From positions 1 through 51,836 of the forward strand of contig JAEZED010000145.1 in the NCBI GenBank assembly GCA_023417885.1: DNA of 51,836 nt. Direction: 5' to 3'. Position numbers and translations under genes: made by a program. Below, piece after piece: positions 43,038-51,836 of the stretch. Below the pieces are notes generated by a model. It was given only the letters and a program-made list of their open reading frames with translations. It did not search any database and was not told the origin of the DNA. This DNA comes from Planctomycetota bacterium. GTDB taxonomy: Bacteria; Planctomycetota; Phycisphaerae; Tepidisphaerales; Tepidisphaeraceae. Within the stretch, counting starts at the first letter, position 1. Each line of letters opens with the position of its first letter.

Positions 43038-43634
43038 ATGGCGGGAGACGAGGCAAGGAACGGCAGCGGGGGGGGCTCGAGCGAGCCTGTCGTGGTGGTC
43101 AGCGGGACATCGGAGAAGGTGCTTCCGCACGTTCGCAAGGCGGTCGCGGCGCCGGCCACGACGTCGTTCGCACCCGTTTGCGCCGTCTTCCGCCGTTACC
43201 TGCGGGGCAAGGGGCTGAAGTTCACGCCCGAGCGGGCCATGGTGCTCGATGCAGTGCTCGCCGAGGAGGGGCTCTTCGACGCCGAGCGCGTGGCCGCCAA
43301 CCTCCGCACGCAGGGTCACCGCGGGAGCCGGGCGACGGTCTACCGCACCTTGGGCCACCTTCACGAAGCGGGGATTCTCAAGCAGGTCTTCTTCGACAGC
43401 ACCCAGACGTACTACGAGGTCGTCGCCGGTCGGGAGACGAGCGACTACCTGGTCTGTGTCGAGACGGGGCGTGTGATCGAGTTCAACAGCCCGCGACTGC
43501 GGGCTTTGTGCGAGGAGATCGGCAGGGAGCTGGGGTTCGAGGTGGTGAGCCACCAGCTCCAGATCTACGGCATGCGCGCCCAGCCGGCGGGGGAGAACCC
43601 TGGCCCGGAAGCTGGCGGGGTCGTGCCTGGCTAG
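43038..43634 (+). CDS. Fur-family transcriptional regulator with degenerate metal sites
   Basis: The 198-residue product carries an unusual 40-residue N-terminal extension rich in Gly, Ser and Val, then the Fur winged helix (GLKFTPERAMVLDAVL, GSRATVYRTLGHLHEAGIL). The dimerisation domain keeps the fold (YYEVVAGR, LVCVETGRVIEFNSPRL, GFEVVSHQLQIYGMR). The usual His-rich segment before the first Cys is replaced by ETSDYLV, the first CxxC is C140-V-E-T, and the second CxxC after IYG is missing. His172 remains. It may therefore have lost the structural zinc site and most of the iron-sensing site. It is divergent from the binding-protein gene and could regulate it; that is inference. Confidence 0.88.
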   Translation: MAGDEARNGSGGGSSEPVVVVSGTSEKVLPHVRKAVAAPATTSFAPVCAVFRRYLRGKGLKFTPERAMVLDAVLAEEGLFDAERVAANLRTQGHRGSRATVYRTLGHLHEAGILKQVFFDSTQTYYEVVAGRETSDYLVCVETGRVIEFNSPRLRALCEEIGRELGFEVVSHQLQIYGMRAQPAGENPGPEAGGVVPG

Positions 43635-44212
43635 CAGAGGGCGGCGAAGACGGCCAGGGTGAGGATCCCGATCCGGACTTTCTTGTGCCAGTTCAGCTCG
43701 TCCCCCACGTGAAGGACGAGCTGACCGACCTGCCCGCGCACAAAATGCTCGAAACGACGACGAAGCACGCCGGAGCAGGCTCAATAATCGTGCCAGAGGC
43801 GACTCGAGCCCATCGGAAAGGGCAGAGAAGGCCTTTCCTCTGCGATCTTGCCCTAGTCTGGCTCGTTGTAGGCTTCTCCAAAACCCTCCGTCAGGGGCCG
43901 GCTGTGCGTGCCCGTTGTTTTTTTGCATCAGGAGACCCGAAATCCGGTGATGCATTGTCGCGGCAGGGCAACGGGGCTCAGGCGGCTTCAGCGGCTCTGG
44001 CGGGAGACCATTTACGATTTTTTGCTAACTTCTTCCAAACCTTTTGCCTGATCTTGTCCTGCAGGAGCAAGGGCGGAAGATAGGTCGTCTGTCGGGGCAA
44101 GCACGCGCCGTGCAAAACGTATCGACGAGTGTTGTTGCGAGCCGGTAGCCGGCCGCGGCGCTTGGTCGGATCAAGCGTTGAAACGAACCGAGGCAGATCA
44201 ACAAAAGGTGAC
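43635..44212. other. Long intergenic region between fur-like and araC-like genes
   Basis: This 578-base region contains no clear gene. It holds several dyads: TCAGCTCGTCC / GGACGAGCTGA at 43693-43724 (11-bp stem), a GCAGAG...CTCTGC hairpin within 43818-43852 that also pairs AGGGCA with TGCCCT, and TCCTGCAGGA near 44057. A local AT-rich stretch at 44008-44060 is unusual for this GC-rich genome. It could hold promoters, a small RNA or an operator of the AraC protein. A 45-codon minus-strand frame near 43635-43770 was rejected. Confidence 0.35.
43693..43724. terminator. Hairpin downstream of the Fur-family gene
   Basis: TCAGCTCGTCC and GGACGAGCTGA pair perfectly over 11 bp with a 10-base loop, 58 bases after the Fur-family stop. 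No T-tract follows; a terminator or a processing signal is likely. Confidence 0.5.
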
Positions 44213-45496
44213 ATGAAGCGATCGACCCACTCCGATGTTGTGTTCCCGCACGGAGACAGCGTGGACTTCCCCGCCACGCTGCAGAACCTGGCGGCCAGGG
44301 TCCGCTTCGATCATGCCCTCGTCACCACCACGCTTCCGCGCGGCGGCCTGCAGGTCATCCAGCCGCAGACCGCCGATCCGGCGTGGCAGCGAACCTACTC
44401 GCGCGAGCATCACCTGCTCGACGTTGTGGCCTGGGGCGCCATGACACACCACGCGCCGCAACGGCTCTCGAACTTCCTCGATGAGCGCGGAAATCTCGCC
44501 GGCGTCGCCGAGGCGTTCGGGGCGCGGGCACTGAAGCCGTTCGGCTACGGGTCGTACGCCTGCGCGCCGCTGTCATCCCCGCTGCTGCAGGGCTACCCTG
44601 GCGTGCTCCACTTGTTCCGACAGACGGGTGCGGAGGACTTCAGCGACGACGATCTGGAGCGCCTGTCGAGGTTTGCCGAGGCGCTGGAGACGGCGCTGAT
44701 CCAGGCGCGTCGCGAGCGGGCGGGCGAGATCAGACCCGTGCCGACGAGCCGCCACCTTCCGATCAGGCAGATCGTCGTCGGGAGCGGGGGAAGCATCCTC
44801 GTGCCTGCGCGTCCGCCCGACCCGGCCGATCCGCTGCTTCGCAAACGGCTTTTAGGAAAGGTGCGCGAGCGGGTGGCGGCGGTGGGCGAGCCGGGCGTCT
44901 CCAGCAACGGGAATGGCGATGCGAGCGGTGCCGATGGACTGGCTGCGGGACCGGCGCGGAGCCAGTGGCTCGCGATCAAGGACAGCGAGGAGTTTCACCG
45001 GGCGTTCCGGATCGTGCTGCTCCCGTCGCTCCCGGCATTGACCGGCGCGCAGGACGAGCCGGTGGCGGTCGTAAGCTGGCCGCCGGAGTGCGATGACTGG
45101 ACGCAGCTTCGCGCCGGCGACATCGCGGCCGACAAGGAGCTGGCACGCATGATTCCCGCGCTGCATTACATGCGCGAGCACTTCGGGAACGGCGCCAACC
45201 TGAACGCCATCGCGCGCTCGGTGCACCTCTCGCCGTTCCACTTCCACCGGCGCTTCTCGGAGCTGCTGGGCATCACGCCGAAGCAGTTCCTCTTCGAATG
45301 CCAGATCGCCGAGGCCAAGCGGCAACTCGCCGCCGGTGAGCTGCCGCTGGCTGAGATCGCCCGGAACGCGGGGTTCGCGCACCAGTCGCACTTCACCAGC
45401 CGGTTCCGGCAGTCGACCGGGATGACGCCCACGCGTTGGCGACGCGCGGCGCTCCAGGCCAAGCAGCCCGGCCGAGAGGCGCGGAAGGGCGGCTGA
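44213..45496 (+). CDS. AraC-family transcriptional regulator with GAF-like N-terminus
   Basis: The 427-residue product ends in a two-helix-turn-helix AraC domain (about 315-415): LNAIARSVHLSPFHFHRRF, ITPKQFLFECQIAEAKRQL, then LAEIARNAGFAHQSHFTSRFRQSTGMTPTRWR. The N-terminal part (about 10-170) resembles a GAF-type or autoinducer-binding-like domain (LAARVRFDHALVTT, PLSSPLLQGYPGVLHLF). A middle segment (about 175-270) is low-complexity and Gly/Asn/Ser-rich. The effector is unknown. A clear ribosome-binding site (AAAGGTG) lies before the ATG. The nearby TCCTGCAGGA dyad (44057-44066) may be its own operator. Confidence 0.93.
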   Translation: MKRSTHSDVVFPHGDSVDFPATLQNLAARVRFDHALVTTTLPRGGLQVIQPQTADPAWQRTYSREHHLLDVVAWGAMTHHAPQRLSNFLDERGNLAGVAEAFGARALKPFGYGSYACAPLSSPLLQGYPGVLHLFRQTGAEDFSDDDLERLSRFAEALETALIQARRERAGEIRPVPTSRHLPIRQIVVGSGGSILVPARPPDPADPLLRKRLLGKVRERVAAVGEPGVSSNGNGDASGADGLAAGPARSQWLAIKDSEEFHRAFRIVLLPSLPALTGAQDEPVAVVSWPPECDDWTQLRAGDIAADKELARMIPALHYMREHFGNGANLNAIARSVHLSPFHFHRRFSELLGITPKQFLFECQIAEAKRQLAAGELPLAEIARNAGFAHQSHFTSRFRQSTGMTPTRWRRAALQAKQPGREARKGG

Positions 45497-45544
45497 TTTC
45501 AGCCGTTTCGAAAGGAACCGGAAGGCCCTGTCTTACAGTCGGTC

Positions 45545-46393
45545 ATGAACCGTTCCCCGGCCCATCCGCGCGGCGCACCTGCGGAGGCGGACGAGCGGAC
45601 CTCCGAGCGCCCGCGGCGCGTCTTGCGCGTGGCCAGCGTTGGCTTTATCAACGCGCGACCACTCATCGCCGGGCTCGATGAGGACCAGGGCCTGGACCTG
45701 CGGCTCGACGTCCCGAGCCGCCTGCTCGCCCGGATCCGCAGCGGGGAGGCGGACGTGGCACTCCTGCCGGTGATCGACCTTCAGCGCGAGCCGGGGCTGC
45801 GCGTGGTGCCGGCAGGCGGGATCGGCTGCGACGGCCCCACGCTCACCGTCCGCCTCTTCAGCCAGACGCCTTTCGAGCGGATCACGTCGCTGGCGTGCGA
45901 CCCGGACAGCCACACGAGCGTGGCCTTGGCGCGGATCGTCCTCGAGCGGCAGTACGGCGTGACCCCGGAGTTGATCGACCTTTACGACGCACGAGGCGGC
46001 GACGGGGAGGCGCGGCTGCTGATCGGCGACAAGGTCGTCTGCGAGGAGCCGGCGGGATTCGAGCACCAGTTGGACCTCGGCGCCGCGTGGAAGGAGATGA
46101 CAGGTCGTCCGTTCGTCTTCGCCGTCTGGTGCGCGCGGGAGGGGGTGGAGCTTGGAGATCTCGCCGCGCGCCTGTCGGCGGCGCGGGAGCGGGGGATGGG
46201 GCAGATCGATTCGATCGTGAAGAAGTTCGCGGTACCGCGCGGCTGGCCGGCGGGCCTGGCGATCCAGTACCTCACGACGTACCTGAAGTTCGAGATCGCC
46301 GAGCCGCAACTCGACGCCATCCGGCACTTCCATGAGCTGGCGGCGGAGCATGGGATCATCGATTCGCCCGCCCGGCCGCTTGAGCTGGCGTGA
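45545..46393 (+). CDS. mqnA: Chorismate dehydratase MqnA
   Basis: MqnA takes chorismate to 3-enolpyruvyl-benzoate, the first step of the futalosine route to menaquinone. The 282-residue product matches the family core (about 28-275): VASVGFINARPLI, EADVALLPVIDLQ, GIGCDGPTLTVRLFS, the conserved Asp/Ser stretch, and LIGDKVVCEEP. An N-terminal extension of about 27 residues is poorly conserved. The other mqn genes are not in the window. The presence of mqnA implies the futalosine rather than the MenF-MenD pathway. It follows the AraC-family gene by 48 bases on the same strand. Confidence 0.92.
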   Translation: MNRSPAHPRGAPAEADERTSERPRRVLRVASVGFINARPLIAGLDEDQGLDLRLDVPSRLLARIRSGEADVALLPVIDLQREPGLRVVPAGGIGCDGPTLTVRLFSQTPFERITSLACDPDSHTSVALARIVLERQYGVTPELIDLYDARGGDGEARLLIGDKVVCEEPAGFEHQLDLGAAWKEMTGRPFVFAVWCAREGVELGDLAARLSAARERGMGQIDSIVKKFAVPRGWPAGLAIQYLTTYLKFEIAEPQLDAIRHFHELAAEHGIIDSPARPLELA

Positions 46394-46421
46394 CGCTGCG
46401 TCCACCGACGGGAAGCGTCGG

Positions 46422-47030
46422 TTACTTCCCGACCAGCCGGCCCTCGACCCGGCCGGAGATGCGCGAGGCCATGGTGCGCTCAAGGTCGGCGTCGCGGCCG
46501 ATCGGGTACCAGTAGCTGCGCGCCGCCTGCCGGCTGCCGGGGCCGAAGCGCTGCTGCTGCCCGGGGCCGAGCGTGGCGCGGTAGTCGATCGCATTGGTGA
46601 TCCGCCGCTCCGGCAGGGAGAGGCGCTCGACGATCACCTTCGGCTCCACCGCATAGAGACCGCCTCCCAGATCCGCGAACTCGAAGCGCAGGCGACGGCG
46701 GACCGTGGCCAGCGAGCTTTCGGCCGCATCCTCTGCCGTGCGCAGTTCGCGGTGCCAGACTTCGAAGAATTGCGGCGAGACCTTCGGCTCCGTCGTGAGC
46801 AGGCCGCCGCGGTAGTCGGTGAGGGCGGCGACGAACCCGAATCCGCGCCGCTCGGCGTCGGCAGCGTCCCAGAGAGCGCGGTAGTCGCCCGACTCCACGC
46901 GCGCCGTCGCCGGCTCCTGGATCCAGTAGGCGAGGGTCGCCGCCTGGGGCTCGTCGTTCCATGCCGGGCGCTGAGAGCAGCCCGCGAGGCCGCACCCGAG
47001 GAGCGACAGGGCGAGGATCACTCGTCGCAT
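46422..47030 (-). CDS. Lipoprotein of unknown function
   Basis: The 202-residue product has a type II signal peptide with lipobox LAGC (Cys18). The mature protein shows ATLAYWIQEPATARVESGDY, FEVWHRELRTAEDAAESS, and FEFADLGGGLYAVEPKVIVERLSLPERRITNAIDYR, a beta-rich pattern I do not match to a family. The start overlaps the end of pyk by 13 bases, with GGGAGAGAA upstream inside pyk, so translation is probably coupled. Its role is unknown. Confidence 0.78.
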   Translation of the reverse strand: MRRVILALSLLGCGLAGCSQRPAWNDEPQAATLAYWIQEPATARVESGDYRALWDAADAERRGFGFVAALTDYRGGLLTTEPKVSPQFFEVWHRELRTAEDAAESSLATVRRRLRFEFADLGGGLYAVEPKVIVERLSLPERRITNAIDYRATLGPGQQQRFGPGSRQAARSYWYPIGRDADLERTMASRISGRVEGRLVGK

Positions 47031-48520
47031 GGGTTCTCTCCCGGCGTGCCGACGGTGTGGATGAGGATGCCGTTCATAGAGCCGGGCGCGCCCAGCGCTC
47101 GGCCGGCCACGAGGATGATCCGGTGGCCGGGCCTGGCCAGTTCGCGATCCTGCACGAAGGCGTCGGCGCGCTCGACGAGCTCCGGGAGGTTCTCCGGGAT
47201 CGCCATCGAGAGAGGCAGGACGCCGTAGTGCAGCGCCATCTGGCGCAGCGTGTGCTGGTCGTCGGTGAGCGCGACGATCGGCACGGGGAACCGCTGCTTT
47301 GCAAAGAGGCGGGCGGTGTCGCCCGTCTTGCTGTAGACGACCACGAGGCGGCAGCGCAACTCCTCCACAAGCCGGCGCACGGCGCGGGCGGCGGCGGCGC
47401 TCATCGGCATGAGGCGCCGGTCGATCTCCGGGTCGGCGTGGGGCCGGTCGGCGAGGTAGCGCTCCGTCGCCTCTGCGACGTGCGCCATCGTGTGAACCGC
47501 GCCGACGGGGAATCGCCCGACGCTCGTTTCGCCGCTGAGCATGACCGCGTCGGTGCCGTCGAAGATGGCGTTGGCGACGTCGCTCACCTCGGCGCGCGTA
47601 GGGCTGGAGAGTTCCACCATGCTCTGGAGCATCTGCGTGGCGACGATGACCGGCTTGCCCGCCCGCTGGCACCGGCGGATCAGTTCCTTCTGGATGATGG
47701 GCACCTGTGCCAGATCCAGTTCGACGCCGAGGTCGCCCCGCGCGACCATGAGGGCGTCGGAGGCGTCGATGATCGCCTCGATGTCCTCCAGCGCCTCCGC
47801 CTTCTCGATCTTGGCAACGAGGTCGATCGTCGCCTTCCGGTAGCCCAGGTGCTCGCGAAGCTGCCGGAGGTCGTCGGCACGGCGGACGAAGCTCAGGGCC
47901 AGGTAGTCCAGTCCCTGCTCGATCGCCCACTCCACGCATTCCCAGTCCCGTTGCGTGATGCTCGGGAGCTTGACGCTGGAGTTGGGAAGGTTGATCCCCT
48001 TGCGCGTCTTGAGCACACCGCCGGCGGTGCATTGCAGCTGCAGCCGGTCAGGCTCCTTGCCGACGCAGACGAATCGCAGCAGGCCGTCTTCCACCAGCAC
48101 GCGGTGGCCTACCTGCACATCGTCCACCAGGCCCGCATACGTCGAGCTGACCACGCCGGCACGGCCCACCACCGGCTCGCGCTGGAGCAGGAGCTCTTCC
48201 CCCACGCGGATCGGCATGCCGCCGCTGCCGTCGACGTCTGCCACCTCGCCCAGACGAATCTTCGGCCCGCCGAGGTCTCCCAGGACCGCGACCGTCTTCC
48301 CTAGCGCCTCTGCCTGCTCGCGGATGGCGCGGAGCATCTTGTCGTGATCCTCCAGCCGGCCGTGGCTGAAGTTGAGCCGGCAGACGTCCGTGCCGGCGGC
48401 GAGGAGGGAACGGAGAACGCGTGGCTCCGACAGGGCCGGGCCCATGGTGGCGACGATCTTGGTGCGGATCATCTGGGCGGGTGCGTCGGGCGTCGGGGAA
48501 TGGACACGGCTTCCGGTCAT
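47018..48520 (-). CDS. pyk: Pyruvate kinase
   Basis: Pyruvate kinase makes pyruvate and ATP from phosphoenolpyruvate in glycolysis. The 500-residue product has the TIM-barrel start MIRTKIVATMGPALSEPRVL, LNFSHG, the B domain with GPKIRLGEV, and the catalytic Lys in DLVAKIEKAEAL. MVARGDLGVEL, VIVATQMLQSM and DGTDAVMLSGETSVG follow; a C-terminal domain holds the effector-site region (VYSKTGDTARLFAKQRF). All key residues look intact. The first 16 residues are non-conserved, so the ATG at 48472 is an alternative start. It overlaps the downstream lipoprotein gene by 13 bases. Confidence 0.97.
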   Translation of the reverse strand: MTGSRVHSPTPDAPAQMIRTKIVATMGPALSEPRVLRSLLAAGTDVCRLNFSHGRLEDHDKMLRAIREQAEALGKTVAVLGDLGGPKIRLGEVADVDGSGGMPIRVGEELLLQREPVVGRAGVVSSTYAGLVDDVQVGHRVLVEDGLLRFVCVGKEPDRLQLQCTAGGVLKTRKGINLPNSSVKLPSITQRDWECVEWAIEQGLDYLALSFVRRADDLRQLREHLGYRKATIDLVAKIEKAEALEDIEAIIDASDALMVARGDLGVELDLAQVPIIQKELIRRCQRAGKPVIVATQMLQSMVELSSPTRAEVSDVANAIFDGTDAVMLSGETSVGRFPVGAVHTMAHVAEATERYLADRPHADPEIDRRLMPMSAAAARAVRRLVEELRCRLVVVYSKTGDTARLFAKQRFPVPIVALTDDQHTLRQMALHYGVLPLSMAIPENLPELVERADAFVQDRELARPGHRIILVAGRALGAPGSMNGILIHTVGTPGENPCDE

Positions 48521-48590
48521 CTGTTGCGCATCCTACGGTAGAGCCCGGGCACGCGCGAAATGCCATGCCCGATGCGCGCAGGATCACGCG

Positions 48591-48929
48591 ATGACGCCAG
48601 AAAGGCCCAACCCCGAAGTGCAGCATCTCGAGGCGCTGCGCCAGCGCCAGCGCCGGGAGGCGGCGCGCGGCTGCCTGCTGGCGATGGTGCTGGAAGGGGC
48701 GGCGCTGCTCTCCGTGGCGCTGTGGGGGGTGGCGATAGCCCTGGATCTGCCGCGGCTGGCCAGCGCGGGGGTGGGGGCCTTCGTCCTCTTCACGCTGGCG
48801 GCGGCGCTCGTGGGCCTGTTGCTGCTGGTGCAGGGGAATCTGCCGCGTCACCGCCGGCTCCGGCGGGAGCACGAGGAAGCGATTGGCCGATACGCAGCAG
48901 GGGAGCACCGGACGGACGATCCGGGTTGA
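48591..48929 (+). CDS. Small membrane protein of unknown function
   Basis: The 112-residue product has a charged N-terminus (about 1-25), two hydrophobic helices (about 28-48 and 55-80) and a charged C-terminal tail (HRRLRREHEEAIGRY). No family is recognised. It is divergent from pyk, with about 70 bases between, and upstream of the Bax-inhibitor-like gene. Its existence is supported mainly by length and hydrophobic pattern. Confidence 0.6.
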   Translation: MTPERPNPEVQHLEALRQRQRREAARGCLLAMVLEGAALLSVALWGVAIALDLPRLASAGVGAFVLFTLAAALVGLLLLVQGNLPRHRRLRREHEEAIGRYAAGEHRTDDPG

Positions 48930-49009
48930 CAGCGCCCAATGGCGCTTGCCCGGCGACGAGGGACCGGTTAGGTTTGCGGTGTTCGCGGGGACTTCTTCAG
49001 GAGAGACGC

Positions 49010-49759
49010 ATGACGCGCTATGACAGTCGGAAAGACGTAGAACCAAGCTGGGGGCCCGGTTACGGCGTCTCCGTGGCCGAGGCGCCCGCCGAGACGCGGG
49101 CGAGCTTCATCGGCAAGACCTACCTCCACGTCGCGGGGGCGGTCTTCGCGCTCGTGGGGTTGGAGGCACTGCTCTTTGCCATCGTCCCACAGACGACGCA
49201 GGTCCGGATCCTCTCCGTGCTGGGCAACACGCCGATGCTCTGGTTCCTGGTGCTCGGTGCGTTCATGTTCGTGAGCGTGATCGCCGACCGCACTGCCCGC
49301 AGCCCGGCCGGCCCTCCGATGCATTACGTGGGGCTGGCGCTCTACGTCGTCGCCGAGGCCCTGATCCTCTTCCCGATGCTGGCCCTGGCGAACCTCTATT
49401 CCCCCGAGGGTACGATCGCCTCGGCGGCGGTGGTGACGCTGCTGATGTTCGGCGGGCTGACGGCCTTCGTGCTGCTGACGCGGATGAACTTCAGCTGGCT
49501 GGGCGGCCTGCTGTCGGTCGGGTTCTGGGCGGCCCTGGCGGTCATCGCGGCGGGGCTGCTGTTCGGCTTCAACTTCGGGCTGTGGTTCATCGTTCCGATG
49601 ATCGCGCTGGCGTGCGGGTCGATCCTGTACCAGACGTCGAACCTGATGCACGTCTACCAGCCCGGCCAGCACGTCGCGGCTGCGCTGGCGCTCTTCGCGA
49701 GCGTGGCGCTGCTCTTCTGGTACGTCCTCCAGCTCCTGATGTCGCTGCAGCGCGATTGA
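49010..49759 (+). CDS. Bax inhibitor-1 / YccA-like membrane protein
   Basis: The 249-residue product has a soluble N-terminus (about 1-35) and about seven transmembrane helices. It resembles the BI-1/YccA family, multipass proteins proposed to modulate FtsH proteolysis or act as calcium leak channels. The pattern FIGKTYLHVAGAVFALVGLEALLF, then helices ending in LYQTSNLMHVYQPGQHVAAALALFAS, fits the conserved topology. The final helix ends with LFWYVLQLLMSLQRD. AGGAGAG lies before the ATG. It converges with aspS; the intervening sequence is an inverted-repeat element. Confidence 0.88.
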   Translation: MTRYDSRKDVEPSWGPGYGVSVAEAPAETRASFIGKTYLHVAGAVFALVGLEALLFAIVPQTTQVRILSVLGNTPMLWFLVLGAFMFVSVIADRTARSPAGPPMHYVGLALYVVAEALILFPMLALANLYSPEGTIASAAVVTLLMFGGLTAFVLLTRMNFSWLGGLLSVGFWAALAVIAAGLLFGFNFGLWFIVPMIALACGSILYQTSNLMHVYQPGQHVAAALALFASVALLFWYVLQLLMSLQRD

Positions 49760-49769
49760 TCTCCGGTCG

Positions 49770-49987
49770 CCGGAAGAACGCAAAGGCGCAAAGAGCGCAA
49801 AGAGCGAGCAAAGGCCGGAGGAGGCGGTGGTGTCGGATAACTGACACCATGCCACTTCCCCGGCCTTTGCTCTTGCGCGAGGGTCCGTTGCTTACCGACC
49901 GACGCGGCGAACTTACGCGGACGTGTCGACCTTCCCTCCACTCCTTTGCTCTCTCTTTGCGCCCTTTGCGCCTTTGCGTTCTTCCGG
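49770..49987. repeat. Nested inverted-repeat element between convergent genes
   Basis: The 45 bases at 49770-49814 and the 45 bases at 49943-49987 are inverted repeats with 43 matching positions. Each arm contains CGCAAAG units at 8-9-base spacing. Inside, GAGCAAAGGCCGG (49806-49818) and its complement (49860-49872) form a second inverted repeat, and TGGTGTC/GACACCA (49828-49849) a third. The arms begin and end within 11 bases of the two stop codons. It could fold into a large hairpin and terminate both transcripts, or be a mobile palindromic repeat. Confidence 0.9.
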
Positions 49988-49997
49988 GCGGACACGG

Positions 49998-51830
<1,833 letters not shown>

Positions 51831-51836
51831 GGGGGG

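Noticed and set aside
43635..43770. A 45-codon minus-strand frame ending WHKKVRIGILTLAVFAALC
   Set aside because: No ribosome-binding site, only a GTG start, and it overlaps a hairpin after the Fur-family gene; the evidence is too thin.

Overview
The window looks like a chromosomal segment of a high-GC planctomycete, most likely close to Phycisphaerae. This rests on a PEP-CTERM protein with an Arg-rich tail, a membrane protein ending in a CxxCGYDLR...CPEC zinc ribbon, a large TPR-fused Ser/Thr kinase, a CC0125-like lipoprotein, the futalosine-pathway gene mqnA, and short-period intergenic repeats. The lineage is inferred from gene content; no rRNA is present. I recognised no tRNA, rRNA, CRISPR array, insertion sequence or prophage.

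Layout. 0-8.3 kb is core: dnaA (minus) with an 870-base upstream region that may hold the origin, a GNAT acetyltransferase, a secreted protein, rpmA (bL27), an inverted lipoprotein gene, obg, and a lipoprotein secretin. 8.7-18.5 kb is a stress-like block: aldo/keto reductase, DUF4112 protein, three short-chain dehydrogenases (one apparently frameshifted at its N-terminus), a 101-residue conserved protein, a eukaryotic/poxvirus-type topoisomerase IB, a CarH-like MerR/B12 regulator divergent from a fasciclin-domain protein, and a large-subunit catalase. 18.7-22 kb encodes both subunits of topoisomerase VI, mainly an archaeal enzyme.

22.5-36 kb holds a nucleotidyltransferase-fold protein, an alkaline-phosphatase-superfamily enzyme, panD, LemA divergent from a DUF2207 protein, a trypsin-like protease, a PEP-CTERM protein, a Ser/Thr kinase, a ComM/YifB ATPase, a DUF2959 lipoprotein and a hybrid histidine kinase. 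36.2-43 kb holds miaB, the zinc-ribbon protein, and a minus-strand sugar-ABC-type set (binding protein, polytopic membrane protein, two permeases, no ATPase). Two perfect 16-bp parS-type palindromes lie inside that set. 43-51.8 kb holds a Fur-family protein with degenerate metal sites, an AraC regulator, mqnA, a lipoprotein, pyk, two membrane proteins and aspS.

The most notable signals are: (1) parS-like sites about 39 kb from dnaA, marking an origin-proximal region; (2) topo VI and topo IB within 10 kb; (3) three unrelated short-period repeat families, one inside the miaB coding sequence and one forming a 45-bp inverted repeat between convergent genes; (4) a CarH-like regulator that keeps the Wx9EH motif but has Tyr where the lower cobalamin-ligand His is expected, facing a promoter bracketed by GGAAGATT repeats.
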